From assembly GCF_038006045.1 (NCBI RefSeq), contig NZ_JBBOUK010000003.1:1-55298 (forward strand): a DNA stretch of 55,298 nucleotides. Direction: 5' to 3'. The translations under genes were made by a program, and so were the position numbers. Below, piece by piece: positions 28,462 to 36,201 of the stretch. Source of the DNA: Exiguobacterium sp. FSL W8-0210. GTDB lineage: Bacteria; Bacillota; Bacilli; Exiguobacteriales; Exiguobacteriaceae. A model generated the notes under the pieces. That model was not told the origin of the DNA and ran no database searches. It saw only the letters and a list, made by a program, of their open reading frames with translations. Positions within the stretch are counted from its first letter, which is position 1; each line of letters opens with the position of its first letter.

Positions 28462-29127
28462 TCAAATCGATTCCAAAATCCCGGTCAAGTCGTCATAGAT
28501 CGCATCTGGTCGCACATCCATCGCTTCAATCGGCTTGCCATCCCGATTGATCCAGGCTGTCCGGAAGCCAAAGTTTTTGGCACCGATGATGTCCCACCCG
28601 TTCGAGGACATGAACAGCACCTCGTCTCGTTTCAAGTCGGTCGTTTTGAACCAATGCATGTAGGCGGCCGGAGATGGCTTGTATTGTTTGACCCCGTCGA
28701 TACTGACGAGTTCGTCGAACAACTCGGTGAACGACGCGTTCGCGATCAATTGCTCAAGCATATCAGCGGTCCCGTTCGACAACACGACCGTCTGTTTGTC
28801 TTGCAGTTGTTTCAACACGTCTTCGACCTCTTCGTACGGAGACAGCTCCGCATAGGTGGCAATCAACGCGTCTTCGGTCTCGGTCGTCCATGTCACTTCG
28901 GCCGCCGACAAGGCGTACCGGAGCGCGTCGCGCGTGACGTCGGAGAAGTCTTCATAACGGCCCGAAATCTGACGAATAAAGAAATATTCGAGTTGTTTCG
29001 TCCGCCATATTTGACTGATTTGGTCACCTTTTCCAGGGAACTGTTCGTCACACGCCGCCTTGACCGAATGGACGTCGAACAGCGTCCCGTATACATCGAA
29101 CACGAACGCTTGAATCGTCGGTTTCAT
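28462..29127 (-). CDS. HAD-superfamily type II haloacid dehalogenase
   Basis: This 221-residue hydrolase shows the (S)-2-haloacid dehalogenase motifs in order: nucleophile Asp in FVFDVYGTLFD, VVLSNGT, the Lys in GVKQYKPSPAAY, and SSNGWDIIGAKNFGFRTAWINR. The enzyme would displace halide from 2-haloalkanoic acids, though many relatives have other or unknown substrates. The start follows GGAGGGATTCG. It lies 10 bp after the Crp/Fnr gene and is probably transcribed with it. Confidence 0.88.
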   Translation of the reverse strand: MKPTIQAFVFDVYGTLFDVHSVKAACDEQFPGKGDQISQIWRTKQLEYFFIRQISGRYEDFSDVTRDALRYALSAAEVTWTTETEDALIATYAELSPYEEVEDVLKQLQDKQTVVLSNGTADMLEQLIANASFTELFDELVSIDGVKQYKPSPAAYMHWFKTTDLKRDEVLFMSSNGWDIIGAKNFGFRTAWINRDGKPIEAMDVRPDAIYDDLTGILESI

Positions 29128-29137
29128 CGAATCCCTC

Positions 29138-29827
29138 CTAAAGGTCGTCTAGCGCCTGCTTCACTTTGTCGGCGTGAATCGATAGGCGCAGTCCCTTTTT
29201 GATATACCCTTCTTTCTTCAAGTTAGACATGATGACGCTGGTCGTCTCGCGTGTCGTCCCGACCATGGCCGCGATATCGGCATGGGTCAGTTTGATGTTG
29301 ATTGTCTGCCAGTCTTTCTTTCGCACCCCGCTCTTCTCGCTCAGTTTGAGCAAAAGGTAGAGGATTCGGTACTTCACGTCGGTCAAGGCAATCTTTTCAC
29401 TGAGCGCGTATAAGTCTTTCAGCCGCTCAGAGAGGATATTGATCAGCTTCAAGGCGATTTTCGGACTCTTCTCGATCAACTGCTCGAACTCATCGACTCC
29501 GATCGTACACAAGTACGTGTCGGTCATCGCCTCGGCGTACAAGTCGTCATCGGTCAACGAGAGCGTCGCCGTCTCGCCGAAGATGTTGCCGCTCGTCAAA
29601 ATATCGACGGTGAACTGCTTGCCGTGTTGGTTCATCCGGTAGAGTCGGACCTGGCCTTCTTTCAACAAGAACAGCGCCGGGATCGGGGCATCTGGTGAGA
29701 CGATGATCTTCCCTTTTTTGACCGGGCGCATCTGGCTCATCGCGTCAATCACTTTCAACTCTTGCATCGGTAGCTCGTCGAACAAACTGATGTGCGAGAG
29801 CAATGTTAATTTGTCCATCGGTGTCAC
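29138..29827 (-). CDS. Crp/Fnr-family transcription regulator
   Basis: This 229-residue regulator has an N-terminal cyclic-nucleotide-binding-like barrel (GKIIVSPDAPIPALFLLKEGQVRLYR, IFGETATLSL) and a C-terminal winged helix (THADIAAMVGTTRETTSVIMSNLKKEGYI). No Fnr-type cysteine cluster is present, so it is not an iron-sulfur sensor of the classic kind. It is divergent from the glutaredoxin-like gene. A half-conserved site GTAA-N6-TTAC lies at 29839-29852, close to its start, and a full TGTAA-N6-TTACA palindrome lies in the same block at 30975-30990; both are candidate targets. Confidence 0.88.
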   Translation of the reverse strand: MTPMDKLTLLSHISLFDELPMQELKVIDAMSQMRPVKKGKIIVSPDAPIPALFLLKEGQVRLYRMNQHGKQFTVDILTSGNIFGETATLSLTDDDLYAEAMTDTYLCTIGVDEFEQLIEKSPKIALKLINILSERLKDLYALSEKIALTDVKYRILYLLLKLSEKSGVRKKDWQTINIKLTHADIAAMVGTTRETTSVIMSNLKKEGYIKKGLRLSIHADKVKQALDDL

Positions 29828-29838
29828 CTCACTTTTTA

Positions 29839-29852
29839 GTAATCTGTCTTAC
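29839..29852. promoter_or_regulatory. Crp/Fnr-like half-conserved operator
   Basis: GTAA TCTGTC TTAC, a 14-bp dyad with 6-bp spacer, lies 12 bp upstream of the Crp/Fnr gene start in the divergent gap. Its arms agree with the better site at 30975-30990, suggesting autoregulation. Confidence 0.45.
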
Positions 29853-29900
29853 CGTCTCCTTAGATTGTAAACTATATAATGAAGAAAAGGGGGGAGTCCC

Positions 29901-30125
29901 ATGCTTCAACTGTACACGATCGACGGCTGTTCACGTTGCCATCGGGCCAAGCAACGCCTGAACGAATTGGCCATCCCGTTCATTGAGAAGAACCTATTCG
30001 AGGAGCCCCGTTATGTCGAGGAGCTGCTGCGTCTAAACGGTGAGTTCGTGACGCCGGCGCTCGTCGACGGGGCGCGCGTCTTCACCGGACAAGCGTTATG
30101 GGACGAGCTGGAGTTGATTAAATGA
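29901..30125 (+). CDS. glutaredoxin-like protein
   Basis: This 74-residue small redox protein has a CxxC active site (CSRCHRAK, Cys11 and Cys14) and the cis-proline region VTPALVDG, a compact NrdH/glutaredoxin fold. The start follows AAAAGGGGGGAG. It would reduce disulfides in the cytoplasm. It is divergent from the Crp/Fnr gene and convergent with the thioredoxin gene. Confidence 0.88.
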   Translation: MLQLYTIDGCSRCHRAKQRLNELAIPFIEKNLFEEPRYVEELLRLNGEFVTPALVDGARVFTGQALWDELELIK

Positions 30126-30133
30126 ACAGGTCA

Positions 30134-30159
30134 AAAAGGGAGCGACAGGGCTCCCTTTT
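30134..30159. terminator. bidirectional terminator
   Basis: AAAAGGGAGC (30134-30143) pairs with GCTCCCTTTT (30150-30159), loop GACAGG. It sits between the convergent glutaredoxin-like and thioredoxin genes. Confidence 0.85.
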
Positions 30160-30160
30160 G

Positions 30161-30481
30161 TCATGATGTGACGAATGCGGCCAAGAACTCGGTGACTTCC
30201 CCTGGCGTCTTCGCATTCGCACTATGAAGATGTCCAATCTTTTCACCGTTCTTATACACGAGCAGGCTCGGGATACCCATCACTTGCTCACGTTCGGAGA
30301 GGGCGGGCAGCTCGTCCTTATTGAGCGTATGGAGCGGCACATCACCGAGTGTCGAGGTGACATCCGGCATGAAGGCGTCGAGCCGTCTGCAGTCCGGGCA
30401 CCAGTCCGTGTAGAATTTGACGATCGTATGGTCCTTCGATGAGACGAGTTGTTCGAATTGTTGTTCTGTTGTGATGTTCAT
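30161..30481 (-). CDS. thioredoxin-family protein
   Basis: This 106-residue protein has the redox motif WCPDC (in KFYTDWCPDCRRLDAF) rather than the WCGPC of standard thioredoxin, and the cis-proline block VMGIPSLLVYKNGEKIGHL. It resembles the small YtpP/YdfQ-like thioredoxins of bacilli. No signal peptide is seen, so it is cytoplasmic. It starts 13 bp after the stop of the upstream membrane protein gene, so the two are probably co-transcribed. Confidence 0.9.
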   Translation of the reverse strand: MNITTEQQFEQLVSSKDHTIVKFYTDWCPDCRRLDAFMPDVTSTLGDVPLHTLNKDELPALSEREQVMGIPSLLVYKNGEKIGHLHSANAKTPGEVTEFLAAFVTS

Positions 30482-30494
30482 CTGTGTTCCCCCA

Positions 30495-30917
30495 TTAGCG
30501 TATTGCCGCTTTCGGTGCGACTTGTTTTTCAGTGCGTAGTTTGAAGACGATGGCTAAGACGAATGAGAAGAATAGATGCGTGACGAGGCTCATCAATTGA
30601 TCCGGGGCGAACGCGTTCGCAAGGTTCGTCCCCATGCCCATCATGAGCGGCATGACGACGAGCGGTCCAACGATCCAGATACCGATGCCGAACAAGACGG
30701 CGAGCGTCCAAAGGTTCGAGATGACCAAATGCCCGAGTCCGAACGTGACCCCGAAGATGACGCTGATCATCATATGGACGATCCAACCGACGACGAGGCT
30801 CTCACTGCCGACCATGCCCGCAATCATGCCAATCATGCCCATCATCTGCATGAATAGCCCGAACAAAATTCCGCCGATCACTCCACCGATCACGCCGTTT
30901 ATTACATATCGTTTCAT
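30495..30917 (-). CDS. small multi-pass membrane protein
   Basis: A 140-residue protein with four predicted membrane segments (about 5-30, 40-62, 68-95, 105-130), rich in Gly and Met. Family not recognised. ATG 30917 is chosen, eight bases after AGGAG; a GTG three codons earlier is possible. It shares an operon with the downstream thioredoxin and has the TGTAA-N6-TTACA palindrome 58 bp upstream, so it may be a target of the Crp/Fnr regulator. Confidence 0.75.
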   Translation of the reverse strand: MKRYVINGVIGGVIGGILFGLFMQMMGMIGMIAGMVGSESLVVGWIVHMMISVIFGVTFGLGHLVISNLWTLAVLFGIGIWIVGPLVVMPLMMGMGTNLANAFAPDQLMSLVTHLFFSFVLAIVFKLRTEKQVAPKAAIR

Positions 30918-30974
30918 TTTCCTCACTCCTTTAGGTTTAATATAATAAGTGTATAGCGAATTGTTTCATATTTC

Positions 30975-30990
30975 TGTAACCGGTCTTACA
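30975..30990. promoter_or_regulatory. palindromic Crp/Fnr-like operator
   Basis: TGTAA CCGGTC TTACA is a perfect dyad with the 6-bp spacing typical of Crp/Fnr sites. It lies upstream of the minus-strand membrane protein-thioredoxin operon, in the same cargo block as a Crp/Fnr gene. Binding is inference. Confidence 0.6.
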
Positions 30991-30999
30991 ATCGTAAAA

Positions 31000-31020
31000 A
31001 AAGACGCCGGATCGGCGCCA
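31000..31020 (-). terminator. terminator after the peroxiredoxin gene
   Basis: On the minus strand GGCGCCG-atc-CGGCGTC is followed by seven T. It lies 6 bp past the peroxiredoxin stop. Confidence 0.75.
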
Positions 31021-31025
31021 TCTCG

Positions 31026-31532
31026 TCATTTGAGATTCTTTTTGATGTACTGGACGATTTTCCGGAGCTCGGTCGCGGTCGGGCGGCCGAATGGGCTCGT
31101 CTGGATCTGTTGATACAACAGGCGGCCGTTCTCGTCGATGAGGAAGTAGGCCGGTTCCCCATGCTCGCCGTGGTCGTTATATGGAGCATCGGGGCCATGA
31201 TACTTCACTCCGTAATCGCTTAACGATTGAAGTGAATCATCATGGAGAACAGGGAAACTGAGCGCATTATCTTCCACCATTTTTTTCAAATCTTCTATGC
31301 GATCAGTCGAAATTGTTACGAGTCGAATTCCTTTCTTCTGAAAGTACCCGTGTTGACTTTCTAGCTCTTTTAAGTCTTGGACACAGACCGAACACCAAGA
31401 ACCACGGAAGAAAATGATTAAATGCCAATCAGTGCTTTGGGACATCGAGTCTTTCAAGGAGAAGTCTCCCCCTGTGACTCGAGAGAGAGTTATCTCTGGA
31501 GTTTTGTTTAACAATTCAAGTGAACTTGCCAT
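31026..31532 (-). CDS. AhpC/TSA-type peroxiredoxin
   Basis: This 168-residue peroxidase-like protein carries the thioredoxin-fold motif FFRGSWCSVCVQDLKELE with the peroxidatic Cys, then VTISTDRIEDLKKMV and PAYFLIDENGRLLYQQIQTSPFGRP. It belongs to the AhpC/TSA (bacterioferritin-comigratory/redoxin-like) group and would reduce peroxides using thioredoxin or glutaredoxin, both encoded nearby. The start follows AAAGGGGTG. No export signal is seen. Single gene with its own terminator. Confidence 0.85.
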   Translation of the reverse strand: MASSLELLNKTPEITLSRVTGGDFSLKDSMSQSTDWHLIIFFRGSWCSVCVQDLKELESQHGYFQKKGIRLVTISTDRIEDLKKMVEDNALSFPVLHDDSLQSLSDYGVKYHGPDAPYNDHGEHGEPAYFLIDENGRLLYQQIQTSPFGRPTATELRKIVQYIKKNLK

Positions 31533-31904
31533 TATAAAGCACCCCTTTACTGAATAGATTATCCATTTAAAAATATAACATATGTACTGACATAAATAAA
31601 GTAAGCTGAATCACACATGCTTCTTACCTCTTCGAAAGGATCTTTCGAGGCTCGAGGCGTTGCACAAAAATAGTAAATCTAATTTTATATCGTTTGTTTG
31701 TGGTGCCTAAGTGTTTATTTTCGTAACTACATAGGGTCTACTTTTCCTTTTTCATATGCTAAATCTCTTTCTAATCAAATTCATAATGTAAGATAGATTA
31801 CACTTATAAACTTTCTAATTGAAGTACTAATTATCAACATGATAAGGTACGGTCAATATCAAATGGTGGTATTGATTTTAATTTAAGTTTAGGAGTGGTT
31901 TAAC
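31533..31904. other. AT-rich intergenic region before the OsmC gene
   Basis: About 370 bp between divergent genes. A hairpin CGAAAG (31633-31638) / CTTTCG (31642-31647) is visible; otherwise nothing recognisable and no small gene stands out. Promoters for both flanking genes must lie here. Confidence 0.5.
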
Positions 31905-32333
31905 GTGGTCGAACAAATCAGAGCAGTATCTAAAGGGATGTACACAGAAGGGATTTCTCACAATCATGAAGTAATTATTGATGAGCCAAAGAATATGGGA
32001 GGTACTGATCAAGGTGCAAATCCGTTGGCAACACTTTTGATTTCGTTGACAGGTTGTGAGAATGCGATTGCAAACTTTGTGGCGAAGGAAATCGATTTTG
32101 ACTTACAAGGGATTGAGTTCGAAGTGAAAGGCGACATTGATCCAAGAGGAATGATGGGGGAAGAAGGAATCCGTCCGTATTTCCAAAAAATCACTGTGGA
32201 TGCCAAGGTAAGCACTAGTGAAACAGAAGCACGTGTACAAGAACTTCAAAAGATAGTAGACGCTCGTTGTCCGATCTATACCACTATGGTGGCAGCGGAT
32301 GTGGAAATGGTCGCCAACTGGTCAAAGGCTTAA
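31905..32333 (+). CDS. OsmC/Ohr-family peroxide or organic hydroperoxide protein
   Basis: This 142-residue OsmC-like protein has the two conserved cysteines, one in LTGCENAIANFV and one in DARCPIYTTM, the pair that reduces hydroperoxides in this family. The start is a GTG with AGGAG eight bases upstream. It closes the cargo block, ending at a strong terminator. Its neighbours (peroxiredoxin, thioredoxin, glutaredoxin) support an organic-peroxide role; a YhfA-like house function is the alternative. Confidence 0.88.
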   Translation: MVEQIRAVSKGMYTEGISHNHEVIIDEPKNMGGTDQGANPLATLLISLTGCENAIANFVAKEIDFDLQGIEFEVKGDIDPRGMMGEEGIRPYFQKITVDAKVSTSETEARVQELQKIVDARCPIYTTMVAADVEMVANWSKA

Positions 32334-32343
32334 ATAACAAGCA

Positions 32344-32377
32344 GGGAGAGACTTCGAACGAAGTCTCTCCCTTTTTT
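32344..32377 (+). terminator. strong intrinsic terminator
   Basis: GGGAGAGACTTC (32344-32355) pairs perfectly with GAAGTCTCTCCC (32360-32371), loop GAAC, then six T. It separates cargo from the transfer region. Confidence 0.92.
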
Positions 32378-32417
32378 AAAACAATCTTTATTTATAGAGA
32401 ACATTGTCTGGAATAGT

Positions 32418-33854
32418 CTACAATTGTCGTTCGGTGACGAATTTTATTGTTTTTGAAAGCGACTTTTTTTCTTCAACGAGCAGGACATCATGCCAACGCT
32501 CCTCAAGAGACCTTAAAATTGGGTTCTCTAATCGATTGTTTTTTTCAAGGTCATGTAATGGGTGAACGGTCCTCTCGGGATCGAAGTGACCGCTGATCAA
32601 CAGCTGGTTGGGTAGTGCGACAGTATAGGCGACGAGTGCATCTTCACTGAAGTCATGATTGTTGGCGACACCGAATGACTGGAACCCGAACCCTTTATCA
32701 TGAATATACATGAGCGGCTCATCGACACGATCCACCTTCAGGTTCGTCTCGAGGGCCGCTTTTGCGTTCAAGTAAGGTTCTACTTCTTCTGGAAACACGT
32801 TTTGTAATGCATGCAATCGTTCATAGAGACTGAGGTCGACGTCTTTCCATCCCATGCGTCGGTCCAGTTGTTTAAGATATTCGAGTGGCGTCTGTTCTTT
32901 CTCCTGCTCCAAGGTGTGAGCTTTCTCGAGATGAGACTCGATGTGATCGAGGAAAGCTGCGGATGTCTGGTGGACTTCCTGCAACAGTTGTTCCTTGTCG
33001 AGGAGTTCCTTGTCTTTCGTCCAACCGGCCAGATAGGAGAGCGAGAAGTCGTCCGTCGGGAACCCGAGCTGATGTGAGACGACATAGGCGACCATCTCGG
33101 CTTGGAACTCCTTCTCGGGTGCCGTGAGTGGTTTGTTCCGCTCAAAGTTCCGCTCTTGGTTGTGTAGCTCTGCGTGGGCGAGTTCGTGAATCAGGACGTT
33201 GACGTCCTCAATCGATGTGTTCCGCGGGTTCAAGGCGATCGCATGTAGCTCCGGATAGTAACAACCCTTCGCAGTCCCGATCTCATCGAGCGGTTCCTCC
33301 AATAGCGTCACATTCCGGGCATCCGCGAGCGTCGTTAAGGCGTCACGGATGTCTTGTTCGTTCTCAATCCCGCCGTCCCGGTGATACCGTTTGAAAATGT
33401 CCGAGACCTCGATTCCTTTTTCGCGCGCGTCGGTCTGCGTGTACTCGAACACGTGACCGATTTTGAAGTACATCATCTTGCGTGACGGGATGCGTCCTTG
33501 CTTCACGCCGTCCTTGATTGGCTTCGATGCCTTGCTGAGCGGCACCCACTCATCTTTATGCAGGGCGTACGTCACTGGACTTGGGACGAATACTTTGATG
33601 CCACGTTCACCTTTTTGAACCTGTGCGCCTTGCTTCTCCCAGAACAGATAAGAGCCGACCGCGACTGCTCCGGGGAATTGGGACTCGATCAAGATCGCGT
33701 TTCGCATCGAGTACTGATGAAACTTGCCGAGAAACTGGAGATGTTCCCGAATTTTCTCCGGACTCTCGAAGTAGCTGTCAATCTGTTTTCCCATCTGTTC
33801 TGTCAAGGCCTCGAGATCGGCTTTCCGTTCTTCGTTCGTCTTCATCTTGGCCAT
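32418..33854 (-). CDS. ArdC-like antirestriction / zincin-type metallopeptidase protein
   Basis: This 478-residue protein has an ArdC-type N-terminal domain (about 1-130: FLGKFHQYSMRNAILIESQFPGAVAVGSYLFWEKQGAQVQKGERGIKVFVP), the single-stranded-DNA-binding kind found on conjugative plasmids. A zincin-like domain follows, with VLIHELAHAELHN (HExxH) near residue 228. The C-terminal 200 residues are helical and unassigned. It is the last gene of the transfer region and starts after AAGGAGT. Such proteins are thought to protect incoming DNA or to be carried into the recipient; that role is inferred from family and position. Confidence 0.82.
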   Translation of the reverse strand: MAKMKTNEERKADLEALTEQMGKQIDSYFESPEKIREHLQFLGKFHQYSMRNAILIESQFPGAVAVGSYLFWEKQGAQVQKGERGIKVFVPSPVTYALHKDEWVPLSKASKPIKDGVKQGRIPSRKMMYFKIGHVFEYTQTDAREKGIEVSDIFKRYHRDGGIENEQDIRDALTTLADARNVTLLEEPLDEIGTAKGCYYPELHAIALNPRNTSIEDVNVLIHELAHAELHNQERNFERNKPLTAPEKEFQAEMVAYVVSHQLGFPTDDFSLSYLAGWTKDKELLDKEQLLQEVHQTSAAFLDHIESHLEKAHTLEQEKEQTPLEYLKQLDRRMGWKDVDLSLYERLHALQNVFPEEVEPYLNAKAALETNLKVDRVDEPLMYIHDKGFGFQSFGVANNHDFSEDALVAYTVALPNQLLISGHFDPERTVHPLHDLEKNNRLENPILRSLEERWHDVLLVEEKKSLSKTIKFVTERQL

Positions 33855-33858
33855 CGTG

Positions 33859-34155
33859 TCAGACTCCTTCCTTCAACAAGTCGGTGACAGATTCATCACT
33901 ATCCACAAATTCGTTCAGTTCATGTTCAAGTTGTGGTGACGTTTCCGGGATATCGAGTAACAGCCGTGTCCGTTCGAAATTGACGGGAAGCAAGACGATC
34001 TCGTCTTTTGCAATGGCAGTTAAAAGCTGCTGCTCAGATATTGATATCGGGATGTCGTACTGTTTTCCATAGATGAGGACCGTGACGGTTTTCGGTTGAA
34101 GCGTCAACAGTTGTCCCATCGTGAAGGGACGGTCAAGTGGTCGCATAAGGTTCAT
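33859..34155 (-). CDS. hypothetical protein of the mobilisation operon
   Basis: A 98-residue protein with no family that I recognise. It contains a beta-rich N-terminal half (TVTVLIYGKQYDIPISISEQQLLTAIAKDEIVLLPVNFERTRLLLDI) and an acidic tail. Its start overlaps the upstream stop by 4 bases, and its stop lies 4 bp before the ArdC-like gene, so it is tightly coupled in the operon. Confidence 0.7.
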   Translation of the reverse strand: MNLMRPLDRPFTMGQLLTLQPKTVTVLIYGKQYDIPISISEQQLLTAIAKDEIVLLPVNFERTRLLLDIPETSPQLEHELNEFVDSDESVTDLLKEGV

Positions 34156-34601
34156 CCTCTCCCAAAAGTTAAAGTGTCCTTCTTCTGTTTTTGATGCTCG
34201 ATGCGTTCCTGGACGACACGTTCCGCCGTCGCGAGGAACGTCGGCTTGAACTGATCCGTCGTCATGATGTCCTCGATGCCCTCGGTCTGCATGAGCGCCT
34301 GCAGGAGCTCTGTCAGGATTTGCCCATGACGGTCAGAGCGGTTCGCGGCGAGTCGTATCCGTTCGAGTTCCGTCGATATCTGCTCGTTCACCAACTCCTC
34401 GATATGGTGGGAAACCTGTGTGCTGATCGAGCGGGTGAGGAACTGCATGTCCCACTTCTCGTCGGCCAGTTGTCTATGCTCGTCTGCGATATGGTCGATG
34501 ACCTGACCGAGGTGGCCGAAGCGTTTGTCGTCGGCGAACTCTTCCAAATACACGACCGTCTCCTGCTTCAATCGAAGACGGATCTGTCTCAACTCTTCCA
34601 T
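34152..34601 (-). CDS. hypothetical helical protein of the mobilisation operon
   Basis: A 149-residue, largely helical protein starting RLRLKQETVVYLEEFADDKRFGHLGQVIDHIADEHRQ, where the first part resembles a ribbon-helix-helix or small DNA-binding domain; the rest looks like a coiled coil. The start follows GAGGGAGGACG. It is 9 bp after the relaxase stop. A relaxosome accessory role is plausible but unproven. Confidence 0.65.
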   Translation of the reverse strand: MEELRQIRLRLKQETVVYLEEFADDKRFGHLGQVIDHIADEHRQLADEKWDMQFLTRSISTQVSHHIEELVNEQISTELERIRLAANRSDRHGQILTELLQALMQTEGIEDIMTTDQFKPTFLATAERVVQERIEHQKQKKDTLTFGRG

Positions 34602-34610
34602 CGTCCTCCC

Positions 34611-35765
34611 TCACTTTCCATATTCGAGGTCTCGTTCCAACTGTTCGAAAGCACGTTGGTTCTTTAAGTGTTCGAATTCGTTGTTCATGTGCCGCTCAAT
34701 CCGGTAGAGTGATTCGTTGAACATTTTTTGTTGGTTGAATGCACGTCTGACCGGATGTTTTGGAGCTCCATTTTTCTCAACTATCGTTTGTTCTTTTGAC
34801 AAGTCGCGCATCTCGGAGAGGATGGTATTCCCCATCCGGGTGTAGAGGTCCTGTCGTTTCGTCGTCCGGTACCGCTCGGCCTTCTCCGTGTCGCCGTAGC
34901 TGCGACGATGGAACGACACCTCCTGTTCGAGTCGCTCGTTGAAGGCTTGAAACTCTGATTTGAAGTGAATGTCGATGTAGCGGTCGGTCAGACGGTCGAG
35001 CGACTCACGGAGCGGCTGCATCCCGTTCATGTTGTAGCGCCATTGACGTTTGTCTTCCGGCAAGCGTTCATAGATGTCCTTGAATTGACGGACGAGGTCG
35101 GGATGCAGGACACGGTTCTGGAGCGTTGGAATCTTCCGGTTCCGTTTATGCGCGACCAGTTCGTCTCTTATGAACGCGTTCAGCTTCTCCTGTTCTTTCG
35201 TCCGGTCGGCGAGGGAATGGATGACCTTCGACTTCATCAGCTCAATCGATTTCGGTTTTCGTTTGCCACGCTCACGCATGTGGCTCGTCTCGACGATGGC
35301 GACATGCACGTGGATATTGTCGGTGTTGTAATGCACGGCACCGGTCCAGTAGGCATGGACCATCTTCTCTTTTTGAAGCATCGAATCGACCGCGTTTCGT
35401 GTCGCCTGGATCAATCGTTTCTCGTCGACGAGATCGTCGTGAAGTACACCGGTCTCGCGAAGCCAGGCGTTATCGAACGAGATGACGTCCTGCCAGAGGA
35501 TGCTCCCGTTCTCTTGCGCGTGTTTGAAGATGTCACGGACGGTGCGACGCTTTTCGTCGTTCAATCGATCTTCCTCGCGTGTGAACAAACCGCTCGATTT
35601 CGTCTCGTCTTCCATATAGTCGTGATACGTCTCGAACTGTTCCCGAGTGTCTTTCGCGTCCGGTCGATTGATGTAGTCTAGGTACGTCGTGTAGCGACGC
35701 GACTTCTTTTTCGTGCCCGGCACCTTGAACTTCGACTTGATGACGACACCCGGCGTCTCACGCAT
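34611..35765 (-). CDS. MobP2-type conjugative relaxase
   Basis: This 384-residue relaxase nicks the plasmid at oriT and stays bound to the strand through a Tyr. The N-terminal KSKFKVPGTKKKSRRYTTYLDYINRP and the metal-binding motif HYNTDNIHVHVAIVE (His145, His152, His154) match the MOBP2-type relaxases of Bacillota; the nicking Tyr is one of those in RYTTYLDY. The helical C-terminal part (after about 175) has no separate domain visible. It overlaps the ribbon-helix-helix gene by 8 bases and is preceded by the oriT-like region at 36085-36200. Confidence 0.9.
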   Translation of the reverse strand: MRETPGVVIKSKFKVPGTKKKSRRYTTYLDYINRPDAKDTREQFETYHDYMEDETKSSGLFTREEDRLNDEKRRTVRDIFKHAQENGSILWQDVISFDNAWLRETGVLHDDLVDEKRLIQATRNAVDSMLQKEKMVHAYWTGAVHYNTDNIHVHVAIVETSHMRERGKRKPKSIELMKSKVIHSLADRTKEQEKLNAFIRDELVAHKRNRKIPTLQNRVLHPDLVRQFKDIYERLPEDKRQWRYNMNGMQPLRESLDRLTDRYIDIHFKSEFQAFNERLEQEVSFHRRSYGDTEKAERYRTTKRQDLYTRMGNTILSEMRDLSKEQTIVEKNGAPKHPVRRAFNQQKMFNESLYRIERHMNNEFEHLKNQRAFEQLERDLEYGK

Positions 35766-36009
35766 CCTGCATCACCTCACTCAACAAACGGGTCACCTGG
35801 GCGAGCTCGTCCGCGCTCCGTTTCAGGTGGAGTGTGTTCGCTTCGAGTTGTCGTTCGAGCCGCTCGACCTGCGTCGATTGGATGCCGTTCACGCACCAGG
35901 AGGCAATCAGTTCTTTCAAATATTGTTGCCGGGAGCGGTTGTGTTCCTTCGCCCACTCATCGATTTGCTTCACGATGACGGGGTCGATGTCGCGGAGTAA
36001 CAGATCCAT
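35758..36009 (-). CDS. ribbon-helix-helix relaxosome accessory protein
   Basis: An 83-residue protein with a likely ribbon-helix-helix N terminus (MDLLLRDIDPVIVKQIDEWAKEHNRSRQQYLKELIASW) and a helical tail (QVERLERQLEANTLHLKRSADELAQ). ATG 36009 is supported by AAAGGTGG eight bases upstream; a longer reading to 36201 would run through the repeats of oriT and is rejected. Such small DNA-binding proteins help relaxases recognise oriT. The repeated TGGCAC/GTGCCA sites directly upstream are its probable targets. Confidence 0.8.
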   Translation of the reverse strand: MDLLLRDIDPVIVKQIDEWAKEHNRSRQQYLKELIASWCVNGIQSTQVERLERQLEANTLHLKRSADELAQVTRLLSEVMQDA

Positions 36010-36084
36010 CTGCCTGACCACCTTTCTAGAGGCTATATTTTGCCGACGTCCTAAAAGTTCGTTCAAAGAGCATAAGGGGAAACT

Positions 36085-36200
36085 GCTATCACTTCCCGTG
36101 ATAGCCCAGGCAGAGCCTGGGGTTTCCGTGATATCACCAAAAGTCCAAAAATGGCACGAAATGTGCCAGTAAAACCAGCGATTTGGCACGAAATGTGCCA
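36085..36200. other. candidate origin of transfer (oriT)
   Basis: Immediately upstream of the relaxosome genes lie, in order: stem GCTATCAC/GTGATAGC (36085-36092, 36098-36105; loop TTCCC); stem CCCAGGC/GCCTGGG (36105-36111, 36115-36121; loop AGA); a TTTCCGTGATATCACC segment; and two copies of the dyad TGGCAC-gaaat-GTGCCA (36152-36168 and 36184-36200). The position between the secretion gene block and the relaxase operon and the repeat density fit an oriT. The nic position is not identified. Confidence 0.75.
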
Positions 36201-36201
36201 C

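Noticed and set aside
30529-30945. Long plus- and minus-strand frames overlapping the four-segment membrane protein gene
   Set aside because: They are low-complexity shadows (Arg/His/Asp-rich) of the GC-rich membrane protein gene.
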